DNA of 64,000 nucleotides from Zhengitettix transpicula (Eukaryota > Arthropoda > Insecta > Orthoptera > Tetrigidae). The stretch covers positions 25,516,629-25,580,628 of the forward strand of contig CM073592.1 of the NCBI GenBank assembly GCA_037074705.1, written 5' to 3'. This document shows, piece after piece, positions 1 to 11,879 of this stretch (position 1 is its first letter; each line of letters starts with the position of its first letter). Both the position numbers and the translations under genes were made by a program. The notes under the pieces were generated by a model that was not told where the DNA came from, made no database searches, and saw only the letters and a program-made list of their open reading frames with translations.

Positions 1-50
1 CCACATTATTGCAAAAAAAAATATTCATCATCAATTTCGCAATCAAACTC

Positions 51-383
51 TACATAAAATTCCCGACGTTTCATCCTCAATCTAAGACTTATTCAGGTGT
101 ATGCTGATGTAATTTATTTCCATATTCCAAAATATTAGCATAGTTGATGTTATATAATGTATTTTGGAATAATCTGGCAATTTATAGAAAAACAGCAAAT
201 GGCGCAACGTTTCGTCCTCAATCTAGGACTTCATCAGTCGTATAGTTGTGAAATTAATTTGCTTAGTCGAAACTGCTGTTGTATAACATATATGGAATAA
301 TTCTGGAATTTATGGAATCTAAGCACACCATTATTCGCCTTAAGAAGTCCTAGATTGAGGACGAAACGTCGTGAATTTTATGT
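51..383. repeat. Three hammerhead-like modules, two direct and one inverted
   Basis: Three copies of one module lie at about 51-96 (minus), 200-237 (minus) and 343-383 (plus). The outer two form inverted arms that match over about 39 positions with a few mismatches. The middle copy, read on the minus strand, has a full CUGAUGA (231-237), a GUCC/GGAC stem, GAAA, then CGU. The third copy reads CUUAAGA at the first box, so it has lost G5. Two direct units followed by an inverted one is the same arrangement as the 54.7 kb array. Likely remnants of Penelope-like terminal repeats; that assignment is inference from motif and arrangement. Confidence 0.55.
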
Positions 384-1069
384 GCCCTTGTTAATAAATT
401 ACATCTGACAAATTTCGCTGTATTTACGCATTTATAACTGTAATGACATCAGATTTATGTGTCTATAAAAACGTTAATAGCCTTTTAAATGGGCGTTAAA
501 AAAAGACGCAGAAATAAAAATTATTTAAGGTACCTTTCCATAAACACTCGAGGAAACTGAAAGAAAGAAAGAAACGTATTACAAATATCATATTCGTTTA
601 CTCTTAGATAATTGCTTTATAATGTACACCTAAAATATCTTTAATAATTTGTCAGTTTTCAAGGTTCCTTCATTTTGTGTTTTGTCAGTAAAATTACTGT
701 TTGTTTGGATACGTACAGAAAATTCAGATAAGATTAGGTGGTTCTGCTTCTTCCTTGATATTGGGAAATGGAAGAATCGATTTATCTTTTCCCGATCGAT
801 TGCAGTATAATATCGGAGACTATTTCCTAGCCTTCAATTATTCTTTATGTTTGTAGTATATATTAAATTAAGAAACGAAAGATATTCTACTCTAGTCAAA
901 GACAGGAAAAGACCGACTTGCAAAAACGATTGATATAACCACAAATATTTTTTGAGACGTTTCTCTTCCTCACAGATCAACTAATCCTGAGAATGTAAGT
1001 CGTGGTGAAAGTATATCACAGTTATGTAAGTGAATGTCCTTTTTCAGTTTTCGGTTTATTTCTCACTGT
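384..1069. other. AT-rich spacer, no gene seen
   Basis: AT-rich sequence without a long open frame, recognised repeat or RNA gene. It separates the hammerhead-like modules from the first family-B Helitron. Confidence 0.5.
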
Positions 1070-1821
1070 CTAAGTGTCCGGCGTTGCCACGTGTACTTAT
1101 TTATATAAACCCGAATAAGTATTTAATTCTATATTAATCTTTAGTCAAAAAGTGACTTAACCTAAATCTAACTATTCCTAGTTCCGTACTCACTTTAGAT
1201 CTGATAGTGCATTAATTAAACAGCTGTAAAATACATTGAATTTTATTGCAACAAACGTACCTCCTAATTTCTTTACGAATAGAATACTTAAATATACTCC
1301 TTGAGTACTGCACGATATAATTGTCCCTCAGTCTTCAGACATCACGAAAGATTAAATTGACCAAATTCTTAGCTAGATGTAAACAAATAGCCGCCATATT
1401 GGAGTCACTGATATGTCACGAAAATTAACTTACATTTTCCGCAAGGATCGTAAAGTATTTAGTATTGTTTTCTATTATCATTCGATGGAGTATTTCTGGG
1501 TAAAATAATACTTTTTATTCAAAGAAAATATTTCTGATTTATTTCATTATGGAAAAAGGAACTATTTCCTTTGTTCGTCGCGTAGTAACGTCTCTGTCTC
1601 TCTCTCTCTCTCTCTCCTGCGTGACGTCACGGTCGCCTGGCAGGCAGTAACTTAACACAAAACGATCCCGTTTTTTAATTATAATTCTTTCCACATTTAT
1701 GCTAGGGGTTTCTCACCCTCCACAGTACCGTTTCTCGTGTTTTGATGATGGTTGCAATCTGTCCACGCGTTTAAATTTGTATTGAAATTAAACGGAAATA
1801 CATTATTTTTTATTATGTAGA
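1070..1821 (-). mobile_element. Helitron-like element, family B, copy 1
   Basis: A non-autonomous repeat about 750 bp long. It aligns along its length with 20573-22214 and, at its ends, with 52948-53552. On the minus strand it starts with TC (right edge, followed on the plus strand by T) and ends in a GC-rich 'CAACGCCGGAC' segment close to the terminus, as expected of a Helitron end. In the copy at 20573 the terminal bases are CTAG next to a T. It carries a CT microsatellite (about 1596-1617) beside a TGACGTCA-type palindrome. No Rep/helicase coding is present. The same family can drift far from the consensus, so exact edges are uncertain. Confidence 0.6.
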
Positions 1822-2158
1822 TAGACTTTTTCAATTTGTTTATTAATGTAAAAGGGTTATTTGTCTATCTCTTAAGGCTAAGCAAAGAAACAAATATTTG
1901 GACTATTTGAAGATGAATGCTTAATTATTTATTGGTCTTCATGGATAGTAGAATAAAGCATTTTAGGTTTCCACTGCCATTGAATATAATGTCATGAGGC
2001 TTTCATTGTTTCTCAATCGAACCAGAGGTATCCGAAGTTCTGAGGCATAGGGTAACAAAGTTTACAAAATTCGTGTGTTATAGGTTTCTTGAGTAAATAT
2101 TGACGTGTACTTGAGGAATATCGTGATAAATTAAGAGGCCTATCGGCTGTAAGTGTAA
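1822..2158. repeat. Flank shared with 22215-22556
   Basis: This 337-bp stretch directly right of the family-B Helitron is nearly identical to the sequence right of the second copy at 22215-22556. The duplicated unit is therefore larger than the minimal Helitron. It may be part of a longer Helitron or the product of segmental duplication. Confidence 0.7.
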
Positions 2159-2453
2159 AGGAACTATTTCCTTTGATCGTCGCGTAGTAACGTCTCTCTC
2201 TCTCTCTCTCCTGCGTGACGTCACGGTCTCTTGGCGCGCAGTAACTTAACAAAAAACGATCAAGTTTTTTAATTATAATTCTTTTCACATTTATGCTAGG
2301 GGTTTCGTACCCCCTCATTACCGTTTCTCGTATTTTGAAGAATATGCGTACTAATTTTTGTTGCAATCTGTCCGCGCGTTAAAATTTGTATGCAGATTAA
2401 CGTAAATACATTCATACATACATACAAATATACATCCTTTTTTATTATATAGA
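2158..2453 (-). mobile_element. Second 5' part of family-B Helitron
   Basis: Repeats the right half of the 1070-1821 element: the 'ggaactatttcc' palindrome, the CT run, the TGACGTCA palindrome, and an end in 'attatatag' plus A before T. It may be the true 5' terminus of a longer element spanning 1070-2453 with an internal duplication, or a separate insertion. Confidence 0.55.
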
Positions 2454-3228
2454 TTTAATCTCTATTATGACATTGTCAAGGTTTGTGTTTTGCAAACGAG
2501 TTTTTATCAGGGGAGATTAATTCGGCGGAAAGTGACCGAAAATGGCTGTGGTCATCTTGCATCTCCCTCTATACAACAAGGCCACACCTGTGGCTCCGGA
2601 ACGGGAATGGTTTTCAATTTTGAGAATTCTTTCTTTAGTGTAAAAATAGCCTTAAACTCTATCATTCCTGTAAATTCTTTATTTAGCTTGACAATATAGC
2701 CTTGGATTTATTTTAAGGGTAAAGATTCGGATATTATAAAAGAATTTATCATTCTTTTTTATATCCCGGTTTGTCACTTTCGAAATTTAAATTTAAAATC
2801 CTCATTAGTTAACGGTTAAAGTCAGACTCGTTTCATTGTATCGCATAGTCGATGTGAAAGACTCGAGTGATTTGTTCGTTTGCACTTTCATTGTATTTTT
2901 GAGCTAGGAGGATCTTCTTGTCTTTCGCCTGGGAAAGACGCCAAAATCCTATCAGGCAGGCACCACCGCTCATTCCTTAGGCGGTTTCGTCGCATACCTT
3001 TTTACCCTGACTCAACGTTGATGATGTTGATCGCTTTCACGTGCGTGACTCGTGCTTTTAACCGTAATTAAAAATATCGCCATCAATTAATCAATTAACG
3101 AAAAACCCCCCTTTTGCGTGCGGATTCCAGTTAAATTACAATAGTGCTCAAGTTAATATTTGTCTGCGAGATGATGTTGAAAACGTCATTCGTGACCAAA
3201 TGCAAGTAGAAATAATTTTAATAGTTCG
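2454..3228. other. No gene recognised
   Basis: Short open frames at 2490-2699 and 2880-3071 have no recognisable motif and no codon-position bias visible by eye. Treated as non-coding. Confidence 0.45.
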
Positions 3229-3260
3229 ACGTTTCATCTGACATGGCAGATATCATCAGG
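3229..3260 (-). ncRNA. Hammerhead-ribozyme-like motif, near-consensus
   Basis: On the minus strand: CUGAUGA (3254-3260), one unpaired U, stem II AUCUG/CAGAU with a 6-nt loop, GAAA, then CGUC. All conserved core boxes are present. Stem III would be the palindrome ACGU, which can only pair in a dimer or be very short, as in minimal hammerheads of Penelope-like elements. The extra base after CUGAUGA recurs in other copies in this window. Activity is not proven. Confidence 0.5.
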
Positions 3261-5025
3261 AGCACTACTAATTAAAAACTATTTTTCTTTTAAATTATAT
3301 CTACTTGTCTGTATTTGACCATGAATTACTTTTGTAATAACGGTTGACGATGCATCTTAATTAAAATGGTTTTGCGTGCCGAGGATTCGAATATAAGAAT
3401 AGTTTACATCAGGAACATAAACGAAAAGAATTAATAACATAAATATTTTCAAGAATCTGGGGAAATATGATGAGTGACTGAGAGTTTTTAAATGGAAGTA
3501 TAATTGTTTTTTTTATAAAAAAAATGTATTTAATCTATATAATGAAAAAATATATGTGTTTGTACGCATATTTTTTTCATAGAAATTAAAATCGTAACAC
3601 AACGTGGTACAAGTATTCTTGAAAACCCGGAAAAAGACACTGATGGTAAGACACGACTATAGGGAAAAATAATTATTGAGCATCTGAGAAGTAAAAAAAA
3701 AATAATGAAGATTTAAAGAATACAAATAGTTTAAATGAATCTTTTAAAAAAATTATTGTTAGAGATAAAAAAAAGAATGATAGTCATATAGTTGTATGAA
3801 TATGTAATTAGCTCTAAGCTAAATTGTATAAATAAATACATTTTAATCTACGATGAACTTTAAAAAAAAAGACCTGAATATATTTTTTTTTACTCAGCAT
3901 GCGAAATAATTCTTCTGGAGATTTCTGGAATTTTCTGAAGAACTGCGGTTCAACTGGTGTGGCTCACCTCATCGCTCTTCTACTTTGTAGCCAATGATTT
4001 TTTTACCACCCATTTTGTCTCTTTAGTTTCCATACCAATTATATATATATATATTGTAATGTCCCTCTCCGAAATGTTACTCAGTTAATCTCGAAGTGGT
4101 CGGTTATCCGCAGGACATCTCGAGGGTGTGTCAGGTGTTTTGTTTCCAACAGAATCAATCAAAATCGCCTGGTTTTCGTACGTTAGACGTGATGAAGACA
4201 ACAAGGTTTGCCGAAATCTTGTGTTCTGTTTATTTTAACACATACCCGTTCATTGTTGTAGGGTACTTCATTATCTATTTGATAACGTTTTTTGTTGTTG
4301 TTTTTTAGATGTGTGTTCTTTATTTCGGGCTTCACCACGTGATATCCGATATTGCCGCGTGGCTTCGCTACGTTGTTTCATAATGGAAGATTTTACGTAA
4401 AAATATTAATTACAACGGATGGTTAATAAATAAGGTGAAAAATTCAAATATTATTCTCTCATCCGTGTACGTCAGATTTTGGGTCTAAAAATATGTGAAG
4501 ACGTCACCCAACGACACTGAGTTGCGTTCGGACTCTGCAAAGTTACCTCGTCACCCTTAACAGTTTTATATTATTATTTTATATTTAACGTCTGATGTTT
4601 AATTGAAATACTGACTATGATTTTTTAATACTTTTATTAGTGTCACGTTTTGACCTCAATATGTACAGGGGGCCTCAAAATTTATTCCAAATGAACGAAA
4701 GCGTTTTGAACCTAATGAATTAAAATCACGTTAACACAAGTTTTTGGCTACTTTAACGCCACCCTGTATTTCAGCCTGTAATCAAGTGTCAATGTTATAT
4801 CGTTGTGATTAATTGAAGTAAGCCCAAAAAAATCGAATTTCGTTTTTTATTTCAACTGCCTTGTATCGTTTCTATGCACTCTGGTAAAGAGGCGTAACCG
4901 ACCTCCCCCCCCCCCAAAAAAAATAGAAGGTTGTAACCAACTTTGTAGTTCTTGTACAAGGGATAATTAGTCAAACTGAGTAATCCAGAAAAGTTTTCGT
5001 TTAACGTTATTTTTTATTTAAAAAA
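3261..5025. other. AT-rich spacer, no gene seen
   Basis: Homopolymer A/T runs, a short AT microsatellite near 4039-4055 and a C run near 4905-4914. The 70-codon frame at 4096-4308 is hydrophobic at its end but unlike any family I know. Nothing else supported. Confidence 0.45.
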
Positions 5026-5555
5026 TTTTTTTTAAGGGTAACAGGCTACATGAGGGTAATCTACATGGTGGCAACTCCACTGTAATAGCATAGGAAGGGA
5101 TCTGAAAGGGGGGGTGCGGAAGGGTAGAGGAAGGTAGCCAAGGGTTACTAGGGCCCCCGGGCTATGGTTTAAGGATCCTACCCGGCAATTCGCCTAAAAG
5201 TGATGCAGGGAAAACCATAGAAAAACCTGCATCAGGTACGTCGGGCATTGGGTACTTGTCCCACGCCCTTCCGATAGCGGGAGAAGAGTTTGCTGTGGGG
5301 ACGCAGCATTCCCTTCTCCGTACCTCGACCAGTTTAGAAGGCAGCTGGCCGATTGTTCCAATGGGAACAGCGAACAACTTTTACCGTATGCCCAAGGTCT
5401 GTGACCCCTGAACATACACCTCTCAAAACAGGCCGAAGTGCCTCGGCTTGTGGGAACCTTAGTTCAAAAACGAAGAGAGGAAAAGGCATCCCCAAAGGTA
5501 GCCCCCTTCCTGTCTCTCCTACAAGGTTCTGCCTGCGAGAGAATAGCCCTCGCAG
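5026..5555 (-). mobile_element. R520 retroposon copy 1
   Basis: Member of a ~520-bp family with about 12 copies in the window. In sense orientation (minus strand here) it begins with a short GC-rich hairpin (CTGCGAGGG / CTCGCAG) and ends in GCCTGT(T/A)CCCTAAAA, so the T-run at the left is its A-rich tail. Both strands carry ~70-codon open frames in several copies, but the frames are not kept intact. I recognise no tRNA, 5S or 7SL head; SINE or non-autonomous LINE derivative are both possible. Confidence 0.75.
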
Positions 5556-6623
5556 ACTCCCTGTTGTAAAAAAAAACTCTAAATGGCCATATTAAATGGT
5601 CTGAAGTTGTTATTTTAACTGTTATTAAAATAATTTAGGATATATTTGCCATTACAGTTCTTCTCGACCTTATTAATGTTGTAATTGGCACAGATCTGCA
5701 ATTTTTATAAAACAATTGTACTGTAAAATTTATATAATTTTTTTTTGAGTATCCATTACATAATTTGAACTGAAAAACGAAGTTATAAATTTTTTTATGA
5801 AATTTTTTAATATATATATATATATAAATAAAACTTTTTAATGTAAGCTATATTTCCGGTATCCTTGAAAATTTATGGTTTTTTTTTTGTATACGCCTGT
5901 TGGTCAAAAGAAACATCGACGTGTTTCTTTCCTTTCCAGCGATCCGCTGTGATCCAAATAGATCAGTATGGATGAAAGGAGAACAAGGATTTGACCACGT
6001 AAAATAAAAATCATCACCTGCAAATCTGTAAAGAAGTTAAATCCGACACCATCGATGACACCCAAAATAAATCTCCTGAAAAAATGAGGAAATAAATAGT
6101 TTCAGTATTTTTCAAGTTCATTGTAGAAATAATCTTTGAGAATAATGATTATCAGGTTTATAACTATTCTTTGCAATAAAACAAAACGCAGTATTTCTAT
6201 AGTACCTGATTTTTAATTTTCTCGTGTTATTACGTTTTCAGAACCCGAAATTAGCTGTAGAAAAACACCGTACAGGGTGGGTTGAAAATAACAGTCCCCA
6301 TGACTTGATTCCTTGAGCACGTGCACGAGGATGAGGGAAACTACGGTCTCCTTTGAGGCCACGACACGCATCGCACACGAAGCTTGCCAGGTAAGTAAAC
6401 GAACTAAATTGGTACGTGCTTGGTATTCTATGCTAAGTATAGGACTAAGGCTTTGTAGTCACGCTCATTTGCATGGATCGTGTGAGGTGAAGTTAATGGT
6501 TACGGAATTCCTCCCGCTTCACGAGCAATTGGCGACAGACATAAATTCATAGCATTTCGCCACTTCCAGATCTCTCACCATCTACTTTCTTCGACGATTA
6601 CTGAAAACGTTTCGTAAATTAAG
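5556..6623. other. Spacer, no gene seen
   Basis: AT-rich with an AT microsatellite near 5812-5826. A frame at 6313-6552 lies in slightly GC-richer sequence but shows no known domain. The bases just before 6633 are the left target-site copy of the next R520. Confidence 0.4.
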
Positions 6624-7215
6624 GACACGACAGGTGACCTGAAGACCCTAAAGCCTGCAAGAGGATTCTCTCGCAGGTAACCTGCGAAGGATTTTCTCTC
6701 GCAGGCAGAACCTTTTAGGAGAGATACGAAGGGGCTACCTTTGGGTATGCCTTTTCCTCTCCGTTTTTGAACTAAGGTTCCCACAAGTCGAGGCACCTCG
6801 GCCTGTTTTGAGAGGTGTATGTTCCGGGGTCACAGACCTTGGGCATACGGTAAGAGTTGTCCGCTATTCCCATTGGAATAGTCGGCCAGCTGCCTCCTAA
6901 ACTGGTCGAGGCACGGAGAAGGGAATGCTGCGTCCCCACAGCAAACTCCTCTCCCGCTATCGGAAGGGCGTGGGACAAGTACCCAATGCCCGACCTACCT
7001 TATGCAGGTTTTTATAGGGTTTTCCCTGCATTTCTTTAGGCGAATGCCAGGTAGGATCCTTAAAATATAGCCCGGGGGCCCTAGTTAACCCTTGGCTACC
7101 TTCCTCTACCCTTCCGCATTCTCCCTTTCAAATCCCTTCCTATGCTATTAAAGGGGAGTTGCCCAAAGTGGATTACCCTCATGTAGCCTGTTGCCCTAAA
7201 AAAAATGACACGACA
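6624..7215 (+). mobile_element. R520 copy 2 with target-site duplication
   Basis: Plus-oriented R520 ending in CCCTAAAAAAAA at about 7205. GACACGACA occurs at 6624-6632 and again at 7207-7215, a 9-bp duplication (12 bp with mismatches) flanking the element. The head is longer than usual because the CTCTCGCAGG hairpin is repeated near 6668-6705. A duplication plus A-tail indicates insertion by target-primed reverse transcription. Confidence 0.75.
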
Positions 7216-7550
7216 AGAAATAATTTTTTTTTATTCACTGGTTTTTTACGATATAATATTTAAAAGGCGTTATCACAACTAGTTTTATATTTAGAATCCA
7301 AGAGTCGATTTATCCCGCTTACACTAGTGTAAATGACACGCCTACATAAGTGTTATATTAATATTTTAATAATAAACGCACTTGAGCCAGAAAATTATTT
7401 TATAACAAATGATTAAATATACCGAAGTTTTGTCCTTGTTTGATGTTTCATATAAAAATCATACAAAAATGGAGGAAAGGTTTTTCTGCCTTGTCTGTTC
7501 CAAACGAAAATATTGCAACTGATAATACCTCGGTATTATTAATTTTTTAA
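7216..7550. other. Short AT-rich spacer
   Basis: No feature recognised between two R520 copies. Confidence 0.4.
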
Positions 7551-7988
7551 TTTTTTTGGGGGTGTAGACAGGCTATGTATAGGGTAATCCACATAGTGGC
7601 AACTCCCCTCTTATAGCATAGGAAAGGGATTTGAAAGGGGGGATGCGCAAGGGTAGAGGAAGGTAGCCAAGGATTAACCAGGGTCCCCGGGCTATAGTTT
7701 AAGGATCCTACCCGGCAATTCGCCTAAAAGTAATGCTGGACAAACCCTATAGAAACCTGCATCAAGGAGGTCGGGCATTTGGCACTTGTCCCACGCCCTT
7801 CCGACGGCGGGAGAGGCGTTTGCTGTGGGGTCGCAGCTTTCCCCTCTCCATGTCTTAGCTAGTTTAGGAGGCAGCTGGCCGACTATTCCAATAGGAACAG
7901 CGGACAACTCTTACCGTATGCCTAAGGTCTGCGACCCCGGAAACTTACACCTCTCAAAACAGACCGAGGTGCCTCGGCATGTGGGAAC
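7551..7988 (-). mobile_element. R520 copy 3, 5'-truncated
   Basis: Minus-oriented copy with a T-run at the left (A-tail). It stops at 'ctcggcatgtgggaac', so it lacks the ~90-bp head. Its internal sequence differs from copies 1 and 5 at shared positions and resembles copy 28393-28810, suggesting at least two subfamilies. Confidence 0.75.
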
Positions 7989-8002
7989 AAAATGAATATA
8001 TT

Positions 8003-8102
8003 TATATTATATTATAAATACCACACAATATGGCTGTAGGCTGTTATTAGCACCTAAACAAAGGAACAAGGATCTCAGCCACGTTGTGTGGTATTTATAT
8101 TA
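8003..8102. repeat. Hairpin with hammerhead-like relics
   Basis: Inverted arms (about 8003-8035 and 8073-8102) share 'aaataccacacaa' and its complement. The same terminal sequence recurs near 52800, 61160 and 61260, and in one orientation near 62010. Core boxes are eroded here. Confidence 0.5.
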
Positions 8103-8984
8103 TCACTTATTTTGTCTGTATTTTGTTATAATTATTATTAATTTATTTATTTTATGTTAATAAACAATTTTCTGACTCAGAGCCGTTTAATATGTATTTA
8201 AAATGTCAGATATTTTTCATAATAATAACAGAAAATATTTTTTTATTTACGATTGGTAACATGTATTATTATATAGTTGAAAATTAATTATTCGATTTTA
8301 AACGTTATTAGTATATAATATATTATTATTTTGTTTTACGCTTTAAGATAGAATTATCAGAAATAATTAATGTTGTATAAATAAGTTTATTACACAATAA
8401 ATGACCCCCCAAAAAAAATTCTGATACCGTAGAAAATAACATAAACAACCAGATGGAAGTACCAAAAAGCAGACTGAAACGTCGTAGTGATGAATAGAAT
8501 ATTTTTTAAATGTCTGTAAAAAAGGTTGTTCATTTATTTAATTTATCTCATTAATAAAAAAACAGGCTTCCAGTAAAATATTACCTTCATAATTGTATAT
8601 TAATAATCCTTCAACACAAATAATTTTAAATGTTAATTTTTATCGCACGAATTTATATTATTTTATAATGTTCATATTCTAGTTCCATATACCATGTTTC
8701 ATAAAATATATCTTACTTGAGAGTACTTGCTTGGGTAAAGAAAATAAAGTGTTATTATTTGTATCTTATTGGCATCCTACTCCCTTCCAATTCGTACGTG
8801 CCACACGCATAAAATCCTCCTTCAAGCATTCTTAATACTAAGACAATGCAGTTGTTCGCAGCCAATAATTCAGGTGTTCTTTTTTTACTTCTCTCAACAT
8901 CTCTCAGTCTTGGCTTGAAACTCAGCGAGCTAAATAGTGTAGGTTGTACCTTCATAGTGCGGAAATAGAAATATGAAGAGCTAT
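8103..8984. other. AT-rich spacer
   Basis: A degenerate hammerhead-like string ending in CUGAAACGUCG is visible near 8450-8490. Otherwise nothing recognised. Confidence 0.4.
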
Positions 8985-9512
8985 CCAGACCTGCGAGGGC
9001 TATTCTCTCGCAGGTAGAACCTTGTAGGAGAGACACGAAGGGGCTACCTTTGGGGATGCCTTTTCCTCTCCGTTTTTGAACTAAGGTTCCCACAAGCCGA
9101 GGCACCTCGGCCTGTTCTGAGAGGTTGTATGTTCCGGGGGTCACAGACCTTGGACATACGGTAAGTGTTGTCCGCTGTTCCCATTGGAACAGTCGTCCAG
9201 CTGCCTCCTAAACTGGTCGAGGCACGGAGAGGGGAATGCTGCGTCCCCACATAAAACTCCTCTCCCGCTATCGGAAGGGCGTGGGACAAGTACCCAATGC
9301 CCGACCTACCTGATGCAGGTTTTTCTAGGGTTTTCCCTGCTTACTTTTAGGCGAATGCCGGGTAGAATCCTTAAACTATAGCCCGGGGGCACTAGTTAAC
9401 GGCAACCTTCCTCTACCATTCCGCATCCCTCCTTTCAAATCCCTTCCTATGCTATTAAAGGGGAGTTGCCACCATGTGGATTACCCTCATGTAGACTGTT
9501 ACCCTAAAAAAA
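8985..9512 (+). mobile_element. R520 copy 4
   Basis: Nearly full-length plus-oriented copy from the CCTGCGAGGG head hairpin to GTTACCCTAAAAAAA. Flanking 'atgaa' near both ends is too short to call a duplication. Confidence 0.75.
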
Positions 9513-10718
9513 GATGAAAAAATCATTGAAGTCTTCTTTTCTTTGTAATTCCATAGATAACTATTTATTTTTAATGCTGTGTAAGTATAAATATTCATAA
9601 TTTCTTATGTATTCGTTGCCAACAGACCGTCTTCTTAATGCCGAAAATCATAATCAAATGTTGCTAAAAAAAATACCCTCCTTTCTATGACCCTGTGACG
9701 TCATTTACTCTATCCACGAAGTTTAATTCTTCTTCCAGAGGATTATTCCTCGGTTCCTGAATTTATCAATCAATCTGTGACCAATTAAAATCCATTTTTC
9801 TTGCCACCGTGCTCAATTATCGCCCTCGTGTTTTCATTTTGTATCGTTACACTGTGAAAAATCCGGTGTAAATTGTGAAGTTTAATTTACATTAACTTTA
9901 CATTTCGTCGTACTAGTGTAGTATATTTCATTTTTCATTTATCTATATTTTTTTTGTGTTTTCTTATGTCACTTTTTTTATAGTTATTGACTTGTCCTGT
10001 TTTTTTTCTTAATAGAGGGCTGATATATGCAAAAAATAAATATAAATCTTTTCCGTTATAGAAAAAAATAGTAATAACAAACTAAAAATTCTAATTTGTA
10101 TTAAAATTCAACCGAATCGTCCCAGATTAATTTACCCTTGTTTTGTTTTTACAGGAAACCTAAATTTTTCGGCTGACATAGAATTTGGTAGAGACGCTAA
10201 TAAAAGCCATACAAGGTTTATTCCGTAATGCGGGATTAAGAGGCCATCAACCTACTTTGAAGGATTCCAAGTCCCTCTGACTTCACTTCCTCAACCACAA
10301 TCACACGTAACTTACCATTGTGGGTCGTTGACCACTCAATGATGTTGTCTAAACAAATTGTTAGGTTAGAAGTGCCAATTATATTCGCCCAGGGAGAGTG
10401 TTATTAAGGCAAAGAGAAAGGAAATCATATAAATATCTCTCGACTTTTTTTCTCAAAACAGCCACTATTTACCTTGAATTTTGGCGAACTATATAACTAT
10501 ACAACTATACAACAGTAGAAAATTTATTGACATCCACAAAAACTTGTTTGGGTTTATTTGTATAGATTAAATAAATTCAGACGCTCAAGCAAAAACTTGA
10601 ATTATAAATAATTTCTTGATTTACGTATGATTTTTTTTATTAAGAATATAATATAAATAAATAAATTAACGACCCTCTTTTTTTTACAGATATTTAAACA
10701 TATTTTACTCAACACAAG
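9513..10718. other. AT-rich spacer, no gene seen
   Basis: No open frame above 60 codons, no RNA gene and no clear repeat. The GC-richer 10180-10400 stretch is unassigned. Confidence 0.4.
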
Positions 10719-10832
10719 GACGTTTCAGGACCTTTTTGTACTTTCATCAGGTTGTCATACAGACAGTTATCGTTACAGTAGATACATTAAACAATCAATC
10801 TGATGAAAATACAAAAAGGTACTTAAACGTCT
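10719..10832. repeat. Inverted pair of hammerhead-like motifs
   Basis: Two facing copies, at 10719-10750 (minus) and 10800-10832 (plus). Both have CUGAUGA. The minus copy retains GAAACGUC but has a poor stem II. The plus copy has a good stem II (AAAUAC/GUACUU, one mismatch) but has lost G12. The pair sits in arms that share 'aaaatatttaa'-type ends. Confidence 0.5.
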
Positions 10833-11014
10833 TTGTGTTGAATAAAATATTTTAAAACGTTTCTAAAAATGATCCTTAATTTATTTTATTTAAAATTACG
10901 AATTTGTACCAAACTGACATACACGTCAATTAAACACAAATTGTAGAATAATTATTCTGTATTTATATAAGACTGATTTTTTAAATTTAATTTACTGTAA
11001 TTATTCGAAAAGTA

Positions 11015-11567
11015 AACACTTGTACTTTTTTTTAGGGCAACAGGCTACATGAGAGTAATCCACAATGGGCAACTCCCCTTTAATAGCATAGGAAGGGATT
11101 TGAAAAGGGGGATGTGGAAGGATAGAGGAAGGTAGCCAAGGGTTAACTAGAGCCCCCGGGCTATATTTTAAAGATCCTACCCGGCATTCGCCTAAAGAAA
11201 TGCAGGGAAAACCTTAGAAAAACCTGCATCGGGTAGGTCGGGCATTGGGTACTTGTCCCACGCCCTTCCGATAGCGGGAGAGGAGTTTGCTGTGGGGACG
11301 CAGCATTCCCTTCTCCGTGCCTCGACCAGTTTAGGAGGCAGCTGGCCGACTATTCCAATGGGAATAGCGAACAACTCTTACCGTATGCCCAAGGTCTGCA
11401 ACCCCGGAACATACACCTCTCAAAACAGGCCTAAGTGCCTCGGCTTGTGGGAACCTTAGTTCAAAAACGGAGAGGAAAAGGCATACCCAAAGGTAGCCCC
11501 TTCGTATCTCTCCTAAAAGGTTCTACCTGCAAGAGAAAATCCCTCGCAGGTTAGCAACACTTGTACT
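11015..11567 (-). mobile_element. R520 copy 5 with perfect 12-bp target-site duplication
   Basis: The best-defined copy. AACACTTGTACT occurs at 11015-11026 and again, identical, at 11556-11567. Between them lie a T-run (the A-tail in sense orientation), the full R520 body and the head hairpin ending in CTCGCAGG. This shows directly that R520 inserts as a retroposon of about 529 bp and that its sense strand here is minus. Confidence 0.85.
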
Positions 11568-11745
11568 AAATTTTTAACACAAATATTTGTTCAACATTAA
11601 GTAATGGCGGGAGCTTTCAGATAAAGTCACATGGATGAAAATCTCTCGGGAATCCCCCATCCGGGTAAGTTCGTCGAAGAAAAAAAACACATGCGACGTT
11701 GTCCAACGTAATTTTCATTTGGCGCAGTACATCGAGTGTGGCCAC

Positions 11746-11770
11746 CACACACACACACACACACACACAC
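11746..11770. repeat. (CA)n microsatellite
   Basis: A dinucleotide run of about 12 repeats. The overlapping open frames on the minus strand with runs of Cys-Val are products of this repeat. Confidence 0.9.
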
Positions 11771-11879
11771 TGTACAATCGCCGGAAGGGAATGACGTAGA
11801 CGGTCGTCGAAACGCCGCGTGTGTTTTCGACGCATTTACCCCGATCGGAAATCCCGAGGGAAATTCATCCACTATCTAC

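Noticed and set aside
5162..5595. Repeated 60-80 codon frames on both strands in R520 copies (also at 6772, 7692, 9044, 11192, 24035, 51955, 59724)
   Set aside because: They occur on both strands of the same repeat and differ by frameshifts and truncations between copies. This is what a GC-richer repeat with few stops gives, not a conserved protein.
11617..11872. Minus-strand frames with Cys-Val runs
   Set aside because: They are translations of the (CA)n microsatellite.
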